A stretch of DNA of 64,000 nt from Mikania micrantha. Taxonomy: Eukaryota; Streptophyta; Magnoliopsida; Asterales; Asteraceae. The stretch's first letter is position 1; each line of letters begins with the position of its first letter. The stretch is from assembly GCA_009363875.1 (NCBI GenBank), contig CM018680.1, positions 75,581,811-75,645,810 of the forward strand, given 5' to 3'. The notes under the pieces were generated by a model, which was given only the letters and a program-made list of their open reading frames with translations, was not told the DNA's origin and ran no database searches. The translations under genes were made by a program, and so were the position numbers. Below are positions 53,931 through 64,000 of the stretch, piece after piece.

Positions 53931-56867
53931 ATGGCGGAGACGAATGTGGTACTCGGTAACAATCAGAACAGGGATAATTTCCCAACTATCCCGTTCCAAT
54001 GTCCGGTGAAATTACACGATTTGGGTGGTGAAATTGAAGGCAATCTTCAATGTTCATGGCCTCTGGGACGCAATTGAACCACCGGCTGGCGTAGCGGTGA
54101 CTGCAAAGAAAAACAATGCAACAATTGCGTACTTGTTTCAGCCAGAAGACTTGATCTTGCAAGCAGCGAATCTCGCGACTGCAAGAGAGATTTGGGCATC
54201 AATAAGAACTCGTTATGTTGGATCAGATCGTGTAAAGAAGGCCAGACTTGCGACGTTGTTGAATGAATTTGAGTCACTAAAAATGAGAGACAGTGAAAGC
54301 ATCGACGATTTCGCAGGCAAGATCAGTGCTATTGCATCGAGGTCGAGCGATTTGGGAGATCCTATAGAAGAGAAGAAGCTGGTTCGAAAGTTACATGACT
54401 CGGTCCCTGATCGATTCATTCAGATAGTAGCCTCTATAGAACAATTCCTTGATTTGGATACGTTGTTGTTCCAAGAAGCTATTGGTCGATTAAAGGCATT
54501 CAAGGAAAGAACAAATATGAAAAAGAAGCAAGTAATCACGAAGGAAGATGATCAGTTACTAATGACCTACTCTCAGTGGCAGAAGAAGTTCAAAAACAAC
54601 GACGCAAAGGCCAAGAAGTCTGGGAAAAATAGTGAGCAGGGGAGTCATAATGCACGGTCAACTTCGAAGGGAAGATGTGTGGATCGGGATCAGCAGAAGA
54701 AGTACTTTGAAAGACAGAAAAGAAACAAGTCAAAGGTGAAGTGCTTTAAATGTGACAAGCTTGGCCACTATGCAAGTGAATGTCCCGGTGGACTGAAACC
54801 ACCAGAAAATGAAGCAAACTTAATGCAGAATGATGAAGAAGGACCTACCCTACTAATGTTTCAAATTGGAGTAAAAACAGAAATAGTGTTTCTAAATGAG
54901 CAGAAGGCGAATCCCACAAGGTATGCACTTGATTCTTGTGATGAACTAATGTGGTATCTTGACAATGGTGCATCCAACCATATGTCAGGAAATACATCTA
55001 TTTTCTCTAGAATTGATACAAGTGTGGGGGGAACAGTAAGATTCGGGGATGGGTCGAAAGTAGACATAGAGGGAAGGGGCACGGTAATTCTGGAAGGGAA
55101 GGATAACGAACAAAGGCTCCTAAATGATGTTTACTTCATTCCCTTATTAAAGAATAATATCCTAAGTCTTGGTCAAGCGACCGAGACAGGATGTGAAGTG
55201 AGAATGAAAAACGAGTTCCTCTGGCTTTATGAAAAGAATGGGAAGTTACTGATGAAGGTTCAAAGATCAGCAAATAGGTTGTATAAGGTAAAATTGAAAC
55301 ACAGTACACCCGTGTGTTGTCTTTCAAATATGAATGATACTGCTTGGCTGTGGCATGGTCGACTTGGCCATGTGAACTTTGAGTCTCTCAGACTGATTAC
55401 CAGTAAAAGGATGGTGAAGGGTGTACGTGACATAAGTCATACCAATCAAGTTTGCATGGCTTGTCTAGCTGGCAAACATACAAGGAAGGCATTCCCTGTT
55501 CAAACAAGCTATAGACCACACTTGCCACTGAAAATGATCTCGATGGATTTGTGCGGGCCCATAGTGCCGTCCACTAGAGCAGGTAATAGGTACTTCTTGC
55601 TGTTGGTGGATGATTGTACAAGATACATGTGGTGTTATATGCTGAAAAGTAAAGATCAAGCGCTGGAGCAGTTCAAGATTTTCAAAGTAAATGTTGAAAA
55701 CAAGTATGGTTACAAAATAAAAGTCTTGCGGTCTGATAGAGGAGGGGAGTTTACCTCTCTTGAGTCTGATCAATTTTGCAAGAAGAAAGGAGTTGAAAGG
55801 ATGTTAACAGCTCCTTACTCACCTCAACAGAATGGAATGGTGGAAAGAAGAAATAGGTCCATTTTAAACATGACAAGTAGTATGTTGAAGGCTATGAGTT
55901 TGCTACAGGATTTGTGGGCTAAAGGGGTAAGACATGCTGTTTATATCTTGAATAGATTATACACAAAACCTGTAAACTCAACTCTGTACCAAGCTTTAAA
56001 GGGTATGCAGCTGAACCTGAGTCATGTGAAAGTGTTTGGGTGTGTAGGGCATGTAAAATTGGCTCAACCTGGATTGAGAAAGCTTGATGATAGAAGTATG
56101 CCTATGGTTCACTTGGGTGTAGAAGCTGGAACAAAGGCATATAGAATGTTTGATGTGGCAAGAAGGAAATTGGTTATAAGCAAAGATGTTTGTTTTGAAG
56201 AAAACAAAGCATGGGATTGGTCAACTTATGTAAGTGAAGGGTGTGAAGTTAACCCTGAGATGATAGAGTTTAGTGTGCAAAATGACTTTACTCATTTAAC
56301 CTCTGATAATGAGGTTTATGATCAAGAGTTGAGAGATTATCATAGTTCAACATCAGGAAATCAGAGTCAATCACAGAATGAAGTTGAATGTTCTGAGCTA
56401 AGAAGATCTAGAAGAACCCACAATCTTCCATCAAAGTTGAATTATTATGTTTTAGATGGAGGTGTGAATTATGGATTGAATAGACCGGAGGAAGCACATA
56501 ATGTGGAATTGTTGTTGATACAAGATGAAGAACCTGGAACTTATGAAGAAGCTGTAAAAGAAAAGGAATGGAGGTTGGCTATGGATGAAGAGATTAAAGC
56601 AATAGAGAAAAATAAGACGTGGGTTTTAACTGAGAGGCCAAATCACTGCAATCCGATAGGATTAAAGTGGGTTTACAAAATAAAGAAAGATGCAGCTGGA
56701 AGAATTGTAAAGTATAAGGCCAGTTTAGTGGCAAAGGGGTATGTACAACAATTGGGAATTGACTTTGATGAGGTGTTTGCACCTGTAGCTCGGATTGAGG
56801 CTATAAGGCTGATTTTGGCCTTAGCAGCTCAGATGAGTTGGAAGGTCTACCATATGGATGTAAAAGC
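53931..56867 (+). pseudogene. Ty1/Copia gag-pol, cut within reverse transcriptase
   Basis: The natural start is probably ATG 53931 (MAETNVVLG...), but the frame shifts near 54009; from there it is open to 56867. In order: Gag (UBN2 type, about 54025-54560), CCHC knuckle at 54742-54783, protease with Asp at 54961, pre-integrase HLGH-like segment near 55350, integrase with DDE residues at 55546, 55735 and 55843 (35 residues between the last two), and the beginning of reverse transcriptase (WRLAMDEEIKAIEKNKTW to YHMDVKA). The catalytic YVDD box, RNase H, polypurine tract and 3' LTR are missing because a gypsy LTR begins at 56868. The apparent C-terminal tail to 56970 is LTR sequence read in frame. 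It cannot transpose. Confidence 0.9.
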
Positions 56868-58395
56868 TGTAACATCCCATTTTATAAAAATAAATAAAAT
56901 ATTGTTTATTATTAAAATATTATTAGTCAAAAAAATAATAATAATAAAAAATGCAATTGTGTCTATGTGATGTGAAGAAGAAAAAAAATCTATATATATG
57001 TGTACGTGTGATTGTGATGTGGTGTCAAGAAATGGAAAGAAAATAGATAAGTATAAACTTATCCATGGACTATGGTTACAAACCAATATAATACAAAACA
57101 ACATTTATACGTTTAATCTTCGTAAAGAAATTTCCAGAAACAGATTGAGATGCCATAAGCTTTGAATAAATTCCATTCGTACATACGGTTATACAATTCT
57201 CAAAGATTAAGAAGATGGTACGTGATTAGGTATGTGTCTCAAGCTCTTAATTTAATCCATAAATTTAAGTTTCATATAATTCTAACCTATAAGGTTAGGT
57301 TAAGATTCGATCCCATAGTTGTACAAATATTATGTTAAACTTATAATATGTTATAGGAACTGAAAATAAACGCATTAAGAATCATCTTTGCCAATAGTTA
57401 TAAGAATAGATTGAGCAGAAACGCTGCCCAAATTTATATTGAAAAGTTCTAAGCTGTGACCCAGTCAACCAAAAAAATCCAGGTGAATACGTCTAACTTG
57501 TTTTTAAATATAAATGATTTTTTTAGCATGGTTTGTTTAAAGTTTTACGCATAAAGGGATGCTACGTGACCAGCATTTAGGCTATTAGTATACGCATGAT
57601 TTGCAAATCGTATCCGCATATGGGTGAAATTCCCATACGTGGCTGGTACAGGTGGGCTGGAAGTTAAACTTAAGACGTACTCCGCAGGCAACCTAACGAC
57701 CAGCTGTGGGTTAGAGGGAACAAAACGTAAGAAGCGCTGCGCTGTAGTTCCTAACCAGTGACATTTATAAACCAGTGTATGTAGTAGTTATATCGATCAA
57801 TGAAATAACCTGCTAAATGTGTAGTATTGCCAATATTACTTATGGTTAAAGGGTCAAACATGCTATGCTTACATATCGAGTATGTTACTTGCATTCACCA
57901 ACTTTATGTTGACGTTTTATTTTCAAAAACTTTTCAGGTAATAATGAATGACAAATCAGAAGCAAGATTAGAGGTTTAGGGCCTATAACGCCTTAAATAA
58001 AAATCTTATGGAGAAACCGATGAGCGATTGGAGTTATACCTCGAAGTCCTGTGTAAACCGAGATATGTAAATATATGTTTGTAAAAACTCGGTTTAAAAT
58101 GAAATAAAATGTTATGTTCATATCTACGCCTATGAAATTTTATAAAACCCTGAAAAGTTATTTACTGGCAATGTAAATGTGATTTTTCATACCTATGCGT
58201 ATGAACTATTTGTAAATTATGAAAAACGATTTTCACATCCATGCATGTGATTTATTCATAAAATTATGAATTTATGAAACAACGTTTCCGCTGAAACATA
58301 TTAAAATAAATAATAAACTCTGACCGAGATTGTGTTTGTCAATGAAACCAATTCGGGTCGCAGCGCCCGGGTCACCGAGAGCCCAGGGTGTGATA
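56868..58395 (+). repeat. Gypsy family 2 5' LTR inserted in the copia element
   Basis: Starts tgtaacatccc and ends gggtgtgata (expected CA, here TA). It is the same family as the solo LTR at 35932-37884, in opposite orientation, but without the ATT expansion. It has donor-like ccag/gtgaat at 57483 and an acceptor/donor pair cttttcag/gtaata at 57938, as in the LTR at 10050. The primer site follows at 58399. Confidence 0.85.
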
Positions 58396-58398
58396 GGT

Positions 58399-58410
58399 TG
58401 ATATCAGAGC
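58399..58410 (+). promoter_or_regulatory. Degraded primer binding site
   Basis: tgatatcagagc differs from the canonical tggtatcagagc at one position. It lies three bases after the LTR end. Confidence 0.75.
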
Positions 58411-58614
58411 TCATAGTTTTAGCGAAATAGGTACTAATGATTGTATCTAAGCTTTAACCAAATTGAGACAAGTGCCTATTAAATGAATAGGTAGAATAGT
58501 AATGTTTAAATACTATGAATGATTGAAATAACATGATGAATCCTGATGATAGTCTATGAGCTAAATTATGATGAATTGTTTTAAGACCTGGTCAAATATC
58601 ATATTTTGTAGACA

Positions 58615-58926
58615 ATGTCTCGAAACCAAAATTCTGGCGGACCGTCTGCAAACACTCGTGGGCAAAAGAGAACGCACGCGGATGCTAATGAACCTGTGAT
58701 TCGAAAAGCTGAACTTCAGGAAATAATAGCAAAATAAATTAAAGACGCAATACCTACGATGATTGCGGCTATGAAAGACAATGAAAATTCAAATCCAGAA
58801 AATACAGTGACAAAAGCAAAAGAGATGTCTGGTTCGAACAATGAGAATATCGTAGCTTCTAGTGCAAAACGTTTTAAGACTGAAGGATGTTCATACAAAA
58901 CATTCCAATCTTGTTTTGTTAAATTT
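58615..58926 (+). pseudogene. 5' fragment of gypsy family 2 gag
   Basis: ATG 58615 (MSRNQNSGG...) lies four bases after an acceptor-like ttttgtag. A stop occurs at codon 41 (58735-58737), after which the same frame continues with a charged segment and reaches the start of the Gag domain (CSYKTFQSC, about 58886-58912). Beyond that the element is lost and a Helitron end follows at 58935. The layout of LTR donor, acceptor and gag ATG matches the main gypsy element. Confidence 0.75.
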
Positions 58927-58934
58927 ATTATGAA

Positions 58935-59372
58935 CTAGGTTAGTACCCCGTGTATTACACGGGTTGAATTAAAAATATATAATAAATAATCATTAATAAA
59001 AATTTAGACAATATAAGAATTTTTTTTAATATAAAGTATGACTAAAATTTTGTATAATTTAATACTTTAAGTAATAAAATATAAACACTAATTTTTTTAA
59101 GTTTGTTTCTTTAAACATTAAACATTTTTTTTAAATACTATTTTTAAAAATTGTATCTTTTATAATAATTTGGATTTTTAAAATTTGCTTTTTTAATATT
59201 AATATATTTTTAATGTATTAAAAAAATGTTTCTTAGTTTAAAAATGTAAAAAAGTATTTAATATTTAATATGATGTGTATTTAATTGGAGAGAAATGCGG
59301 GAAATCAAAGTAGGGGTGCTCTAAAAACCCGCCACATGTCCTTAAAAACTTTGATTTATTAGAATAGATAGA
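58935..59372 (-). mobile_element. Small non-autonomous Helitron
   Basis: 438 bp on the minus strand. The 3' end has a perfect 7-bp hairpin CCCGTGT/ACACGGG (plus 58947-58963), then about eight bases, then CTAG (58935-58938). The 5' end on the minus strand reads TCTATCTATTC at 59372. Flanking bases are A on the left and T on the right, as for Helitron insertion between A and T. No Rep-helicase. Relatives are at 8001-8264 and, partly, 22189-22440. Helitrons move by rolling-circle replication using an autonomous partner. Confidence 0.8.
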
Positions 59373-60530
59373 TTTATGCTCGTTTTAGCTCTAAATTCTA
59401 ACTGCTGGTATTCACAGTATTTGCTTTTCATTAGCTGAATCTGCGTAATTTTTGACTCAAATTGATGAAGCTACGTGAATGATTTTCGCTTTTTGGGGTC
59501 ATTACATAATATTTGGAATCAGATAGTTGCATATGGGCCCCCTATCCTTTAGCTATTTGAACCAACTTATTGCCTAGTTTTGTTAGTTAATCACTTTTTA
59601 TACTGTGTACAACAACAAGCATACTCAGTAAAAATCTCACTTAGAGTAGGGTCTCGAGGAAATATGGAGACAAACCTTACCCCTATCCCAGTTGGGATAG
59701 AGAGGCTGCCCCAAAGGAGTCCCCGGCTCAAAGTCATCGTTTAAGTTTGATCATCCCATCGCTTTTAACGATTATTTTCACAAAATAAGTAAAATAATGT
59801 TAAAATTAGTGCAATTTTACTTTTATACTGTTTAAGACATATAATTATGCAATCACTTATGCTTATTATAGTGAATCATCCCATAGGTAGCTGAAATGTG
59901 TAAATAAATGGAGAAATATAGGCCTTAAGTGATTTACATTAGCCATTAGTAGCTTGGTCAACAAATCGAGTTTGCAGCCTGTTCTTTTTACATTCATGAT
60001 GTCTGTATAAACTATATTTCCTGTATAAGATATATGGCCATAGTTGCTATAATTGTAAAATAAACAAGCTCCCACTTTTCAGTAGGGTCACCGGAAAGAT
60101 GAAGACAATCCTTACCACTATCCCTGATAGTTTCCAAAGGAATCTCTGGCTCAAAGTTATCGTTTAAAGTTAATCATCACAATTCTTTTAACGTTATTTT
60201 CAAAAAATAAGTAAATAACGTTAAAATTATTACTTTTGTCCCCTATGACCCACACATATATGCATTATATGCATGCACCGCAAATGAAGCATTATGGTTG
60301 TAAAATATAAAACACATATGCAATATTGATGGCATTTGCATTTATTTGATTGAAAGTGTACGGTAGTCTTATACTTTTAGAAGGATTAGAAAACTAACCA
60401 GCCAAATAAATTCTTGACTGCACAATATGAATTTTATATTAGGACATAAAATGTCACCTATTTTCGTAGCTTTTGAAGGACAGCTATAATATACAATAAC
60501 AACTTAGTAATTAAGCCCTAGGACCGACGG
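59373..60530. repeat. Intergenic DNA with two copies of SINE-like repeat G
   Basis: Repeat G copy 2 lies at about 59611-59830 (starts acaacaacaagcatactcag) and copy 3 at about 60075-60250 (lacks part of the core). Between and after them no gene is seen. Confidence 0.55.
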
Positions 60531-60535
60531 TTTCT

Positions 60536-60951
60536 GTATTGGACGGAAGGCTAGGGCAAGAACACATGATGAGTATGAATCAAACCGATTGTATATTGAA
60601 TAAACGAATGATTACAAGATCGAATCCATATCATAAAAGAACATAGTGTTGCCGGGGAGAGATCGAGCATGATCTCCCCCCCCCCCCCCCCTCGTGCTCA
60701 AAACCCTAGAACACTCAAAAACCTTAACTCTCAAGAACAGGGAACTGGTATTTATAAGGCATGCACTCCATTCGTACGAATGGACCCATATACACTAAAT
60801 CCATTCGCATATGCCCCTGCGAATGACTCAGTTCCAGTATAACAACATACAAATACATACAAATGATTACAAATGAACAAATACTAATATAAGCTATTCA
60901 ACCAGCAGCGGACACCCAAAATATGCACCAACAAATTTCTTTACAGAAACT
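60536..60951 (-). repeat. Possible copia-type LTR (minus strand)
   Basis: Read on the minus strand it starts tgttggtgcatattttggg, has a TATA-like cttataaatacc (plus about 60752-60763), a ctctcaagaa-type leader region, and a polyadenylation-like attcaatatacaat. It ends near ccgtccaataca. No primer site or matching 5-bp duplication was found, so boundaries are provisional. It contains ccattcgtacgaatgg and a run of 16 C at 60676-60691. Confidence 0.45.
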
Positions 60952-61380
60952 CTATTTTCATGTTGTTTGTGATCGAAATCTTAGCCTTACTAATTTCAAC
61001 AATACATTATGTACGAGTTTGAACTAAAAGAGACTATGTTCAATACAATCAAAATTCGAAAATCTCATTTAGATAGCTGGAAATAAAAATCATACCTTTT
61101 TCATGATAAAAATTCTTTGATACTGTTAATAACTTCATCAATAAATTGAAGTCAAATGTCAATGATGATTGCTAGTTCAGTAAAATCCTAAAACAATATC
61201 CACTCATCTTTGATTTCATGATTTACTCATGTTATTCAAATTGCTTTGTAAATCAACAATATAAGTTTGATAAGAGCATGGATTTATTTTCATGGCAAAC
61301 AAACGTCAAGTGAACACACTATGAAAACAGAAAATAAAAAGCATGGAAGCAAGTCAAAAGACATGGATGTCAAATTGTCT
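60952..61380. other. Intergenic DNA, no gene seen
   Basis: AT-rich with no supported feature. Confidence 0.6.
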
Positions 61381-61383
61381 TTA

Positions 61384-61673
61384 GACTATCCACAGCGGTC
61401 ACCCCACTGAAAATCTTTCCCCACCGAAATTTTCAGCCACGTCATCACCCCACTGAAAACCTTAAACCCCCACAGTGGTCACCCCACTGAAAATCATTCC
61501 CCATTAATCCTATGGACCAATCATGAAGCGAGAAAGAGGAAACGAGCGCGGGGAGCGGGAGCCGTGGAAGGGCTTTGGGCGGGAGCCGCTGAAGAGGGGG
61601 GCGGTGTTCCCGCTCTTGGCCGCTGAAATGGCCAACCCCGCGGGAGAGGGCGGGGGAACCGCTGTGGGCGGCC
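61384..61673. mobile_element. Tourist-like PIF/Harbinger MITE
   Basis: 290 bp, ends gactatccacagcggt and the inverse of ggccgcccacagcggt (12 of 16 match), flanked by TTA at 61381-61383 and 61674-61676. The right half is strikingly GC-rich (gggcgggagccgc). The left half has a tandem ccccactgaaaa(t/c)c word, four copies. Open frames here are artefacts of GC content. It shares terminus style and target site with the Myb-carrying element at 44681. Confidence 0.8.
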
Positions 61674-61681
61674 TTATAGAT

Positions 61682-61795
61682 CATCATCATCATGCTCAGT
61701 ATATCCCACTGTTAGCAAAGCTAAGGTAGGGTCTGAAGAGGTAAGAATATAAAGGCTGCTTCCAATGAGATCATCGGCTCATGACTAATTAATCA
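61682..61795. repeat. SINE-like repeat G, partial copy 4
   Basis: catgctcagtatatcccac, then gtagggtctgaagagg, then aaaggctgcttcc and atcggctcatgac, in the family order but shorter than other copies. Confidence 0.5.
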
Positions 61796-62185
61796 ACTAT
61801 TTATATTTTAAATTTTAGATTTTAATAAAAAAGTGAAGATTGTGTCATGTGAGTAGGTTTTATTTTTTGCTTCTGCAGGCCAAATCAGTGTCACTTCATG
61901 AAGTAGGTGTTTATATCTCAATCTTGCTTGGTCTTGCACCTCCCACATTGTCCTCTGCCAGCTCATAAAAGGCAATATCACTCCTAAATTATTCAAATAT
62001 ACTGTTTTTTACTTTTAATTTCTTCTTTTCAATTCAATGTAGCTCCTTAATGATTTTCCAGTTAAATGAGGTGCTTAGGCCTAACCCTTGTTGGTTGCTA
62101 ATTTCATTTGAGGTTTTTGGGCCTTTAGTATAGTCTTGATTGTGTCTAAAACACTATGTATTTATTTGCCAAAGGTCATGTAATA
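61796..62185. other. Intergenic DNA, no gene seen
   Basis: No supported feature. Confidence 0.55.
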
Positions 62186-62198
62186 GTTAGTTGTGTTT

Positions 62199-62465
62199 GT
62201 CCAGCAAATTCAGCCTACTGGTTAGGGTTTCACCAAGTGATCGAGAGGTTATGGGTTCAAGCCCTGCCATGGGCAATTTAAAAGACATCCATGTGAAGGA
62301 AGAAATCTTGAGCTTAATCTCGGGTTCTGGGCCAACGGGGGTGAGGGTTTACCCATTCCCGGTGGTTCCCGTGCATCTGGCGAGGCCGCGTCTTACCTAA
62401 CCCCGGTGGGCCCTGTTAAGGCAACATACATAGTATGTAGGATCGTCACCGTTCAAAAAACAATG
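62199..62465 (+). mobile_element. tRNA-derived SINE, second subfamily, with 13-bp target duplication
   Basis: 267 bp flanked by gttagttgtgttt at 62186-62198 and 62466-62478. The head has an A-box-like cagcctactggttagggt and a B-box-like ggttatgggttcaagccct. The body is GC-rich and differs from the 50826 family, but the tail (atcgtcaccgttcaaaaaa) is nearly the same, so the two may share a 3' end recognised by one LINE enzyme. Confidence 0.85.
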
Positions 62466-62500
62466 GTTAGTTGTGTTTAGGCTGCCATTAATAGTAGGAC

Positions 62501-62744
62501 TGTAGGAGCCCAGATTTGTAAATATGGTCCTAGGTTATGTCATAGGATTAGGAAACAATGCCACCTCTGGAGTCGGTTTTGTTAGGCACCGATTGGGAGA
62601 TAACTGCCAAGGGGAGAGCAATGTTTCATCCTCTATATAAACAATTAAGTCTGTCAAATGTATGTATGTATGCATATTACTCTGTTGAATAAAATAAGAA
62701 ATTTTACGTGCTTTATTTTATGTGTCACCTAAATTCATTCAACA
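62501..62744 (+). repeat. Possible small LTR
   Basis: Starts tgtaggagccc and ends attcaaca, with TATA-like ctctatataaac (about 62632-62643) and AATAAA-like gaataaaataag near 62687. The layout suits a copia or TRIM solo LTR, but the 5-bp flanks (aggac and gttct) do not match. Confidence 0.35.
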
Positions 62745-62815
62745 GTTCTTGTCTCATATCATAAATTACTTCCAAAAAAGATTTATTTAAAAAAAAATAA
62801 AAAATTTCCATGCAG

Positions 62816-63096
62816 ATACGCAGCTTGAGGCTGGTTCCAAGATTAACGTTTTTAATAAAGCCCTTGAGAGTGAAGTTGCCATCGGAATGCTGAAATTCAA
62901 CTTTCTGGAATCACATTTTTTCATCTTGTGTAATACACACAGCTTTTTATATAAATGGTATATTTTGTTATCCATAATTTCAGAGGAAGATCATTTGATT
63001 CAAGTCTCTTTAAATCAACAACTTCCTGATAATTTTAAAATCGAACAAGATTTAACCGATTTTGTTAGTTTTAACTTAGATTCTAGTGTATTCTGA
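62816..63096 (+). other. Possible coding exon, product not recognised
   Basis: A good acceptor (aaaaaatttccatgcag) ends at 62815. After it one frame is open for about 93 codons (TQLEAGSKINVFNKALESEV...), not AT-biased in its first 35 codons but AT-rich later, so a donor probably lies before 62960. I found no strong donor in phase with the next candidate. Could be part of a host gene or chance. Confidence 0.3.
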
Positions 63097-63482
63097 TATT
63101 TTATTTCTTCAGGTGTTTTTCATAATTCCTATCAAGAGTGTTTATCATGTCGGGTTGGTAGGTTGAAATGTGGAATGTGGAAACCAAACACAACCCATGT
63201 ATCTATTTTTGTCAAAGATATCAACCTTGACTCGGACAAACTTAAAATCATGCAACACAAACGCGACTCATTTATTTCATTTATCAAAGTGAGTCAAGGA
63301 TGTTGAGAGGTTGTAATCAACTTCTAAGCATGTTAAACAACTTGATGGGTTGTAATAAATGGGTTATTAGTGCGTTGAAAGGTCACTCTTCTAATTAAAA
63401 CAGGTTGGCAGGTCAATCTTTTTAACCAAACAGGTTAAACTGGCCAAACTAAAAATGACCCTTATATATAACAACCCAAAAC

Positions 63483-63710
63483 CAATGAGGCATTGCCTCA
63501 ATGTTACCCCAAGATTCTTTCAAATGGGAGGTCTTGTGTTCAAATCCTTCCAGCAGTGAAATAGGGGTGTGAGGGGGTCAGGGGTTTTCCCAGTGGGGTT
63601 TCCTCATGGGGTGGTTGTGGTGGCTCATGGGAGGTCTAGGTAACTAGACCTTGGTGACATGGCCTGGAAACAGTGGGTTCACACGATTGAGACCTTCGCC
63701 GTTCAAAAAA
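63483..63710 (+). mobile_element. tRNA-derived SINE, full length, with 19-bp target duplication
   Basis: 228 bp flanked by perfect 19-bp repeats atatataacaacccaaaac at 63464-63482 and 63711-63729. Head contains a B-box-like gtcttgtgttcaaatcc. The body and tail (ctagaccttggtgaca, ttcgccgttcaaaaaa) match 50826-51058 at most positions. If the flanking exon candidates are real it lies within an intron. Confidence 0.92.
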
Positions 63711-63809
63711 ATATATAACAACCCAAAACTTTGAATATTTCCATGTGTTACATAAAATAGTCAACTACCAACCCTAATCCTATGACCTATCTATTGATTA
63801 TCAATATAG

Positions 63810-63953
63810 GCTTCTTGGTTGATTGGATCATATGTGAATACTGCACCGGAGCCGTTGAGTGGAGAATTGGCCATCCATTTGTCAAATGATGTTCAATTAA
63901 AGCTTCATATGTCAAAGAATGCAGATAGAGAATATCCTCTTTCTCATCTATAA
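63810..63953 (+). other. Possible terminal coding exon, product not recognised
   Basis: After the acceptor-like tcaatatag (ending 63809) a frame of 47 codons runs to TAA at 63951: ASWLIGSYVNTAPEPLSGEL and onward to SKNADREYPLSHL. Composition is balanced and protein-like, unlike the neighbouring AT-rich DNA. I do not recognise the protein. Upstream exons and the rest of the gene are uncertain. Confidence 0.4.
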
Positions 63954-64000
63954 TATTGAGGGCACAACAAAGGAAGATTTGATGGTTTTAAGGTTATAAA

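Noticed and set aside
56868..56970. C-terminal tail of the copia frame
   Set aside because: It is LTR sequence of the inserted gypsy read in frame, not copia protein.
61445..61729. Overlapping frames on both strands with Gly/Arg-rich products
   Set aside because: Artefact of the GC-rich right half of a Tourist-like MITE.

Overview
The window is repeat-dense, AT-rich plant nuclear DNA. It suggests a eudicot: there are plant-type Ty3/Gypsy and Ty1/Copia elements, MULE, hAT, PIF/Harbinger and Helitron elements, tRNA-derived SINEs, a CLE peptide gene of the TDIF type and a glycine-rich wall-protein gene. The repeat style fits a large genome such as those of Asteraceae, but that placement is a low-confidence inference. 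Only two intact host genes are convincing: a glycine-rich secreted protein (46641-47480, +) and a TDIF-like CLE prepropeptide (49578-49811, -). Possible exons of an unrecognised gene lie at the right edge.

Layout. 1-9890: old intergenic DNA with a Mutator-like element flanked by a perfect 9-bp target duplication (3840-5000), a duplicated 340-bp block, a cluster of foldback MITEs sitting in TA microsatellites, and small Helitrons. 9899-21699: a young, nearly intact Ty3/Gypsy chromovirus present as about 1.33 head-to-tail units (pol 3' end, LTR, full internal region, LTR, start of internal region). It carries an extra ORF with a C-terminal membrane segment between the 5' LTR and gag. 21.7-27.6 kb: a template-switch junction, then foldback elements in TA tracts and a hAT MITE. 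28.7-40.4 kb: a graveyard of LTRs (Tat-like fragment, assembly gap, a 3.36-kb LTR with a minisatellite, a solo LTR nested in another LTR). 40.8-44.4 kb: hAT elements with 8-bp duplications. 44.7-49.9 kb: a PIF/Harbinger derivative carrying a Myb/SANT-like ORF with one internal stop, then the glycine-rich gene, then the CLE gene. 50.8-64 kb: SINEs with clear target duplications, and a copia element cut in its reverse transcriptase by a gypsy LTR whose gag is in turn cut at a Helitron.

How parts relate. In the main gypsy element LTR, tRNA-iMet type primer site, upstream ORF, gag-protease, RT-RNaseH-integrase-chromodomain, polypurine tract and LTR appear in order. The LTR carries juxtaposed splice signals, and both the extra ORF and gag start a few bases after an acceptor-like AG; a second gypsy family here repeats that design. 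The tandem structure and the inverted LTR filler at its right border suggest insertion of a concatemeric or circular DNA form, or repair by template switching, rather than ordinary integration.

All calls come from reading the sequence by eye. No alignment or database search was run, so counts of differences are approximate.
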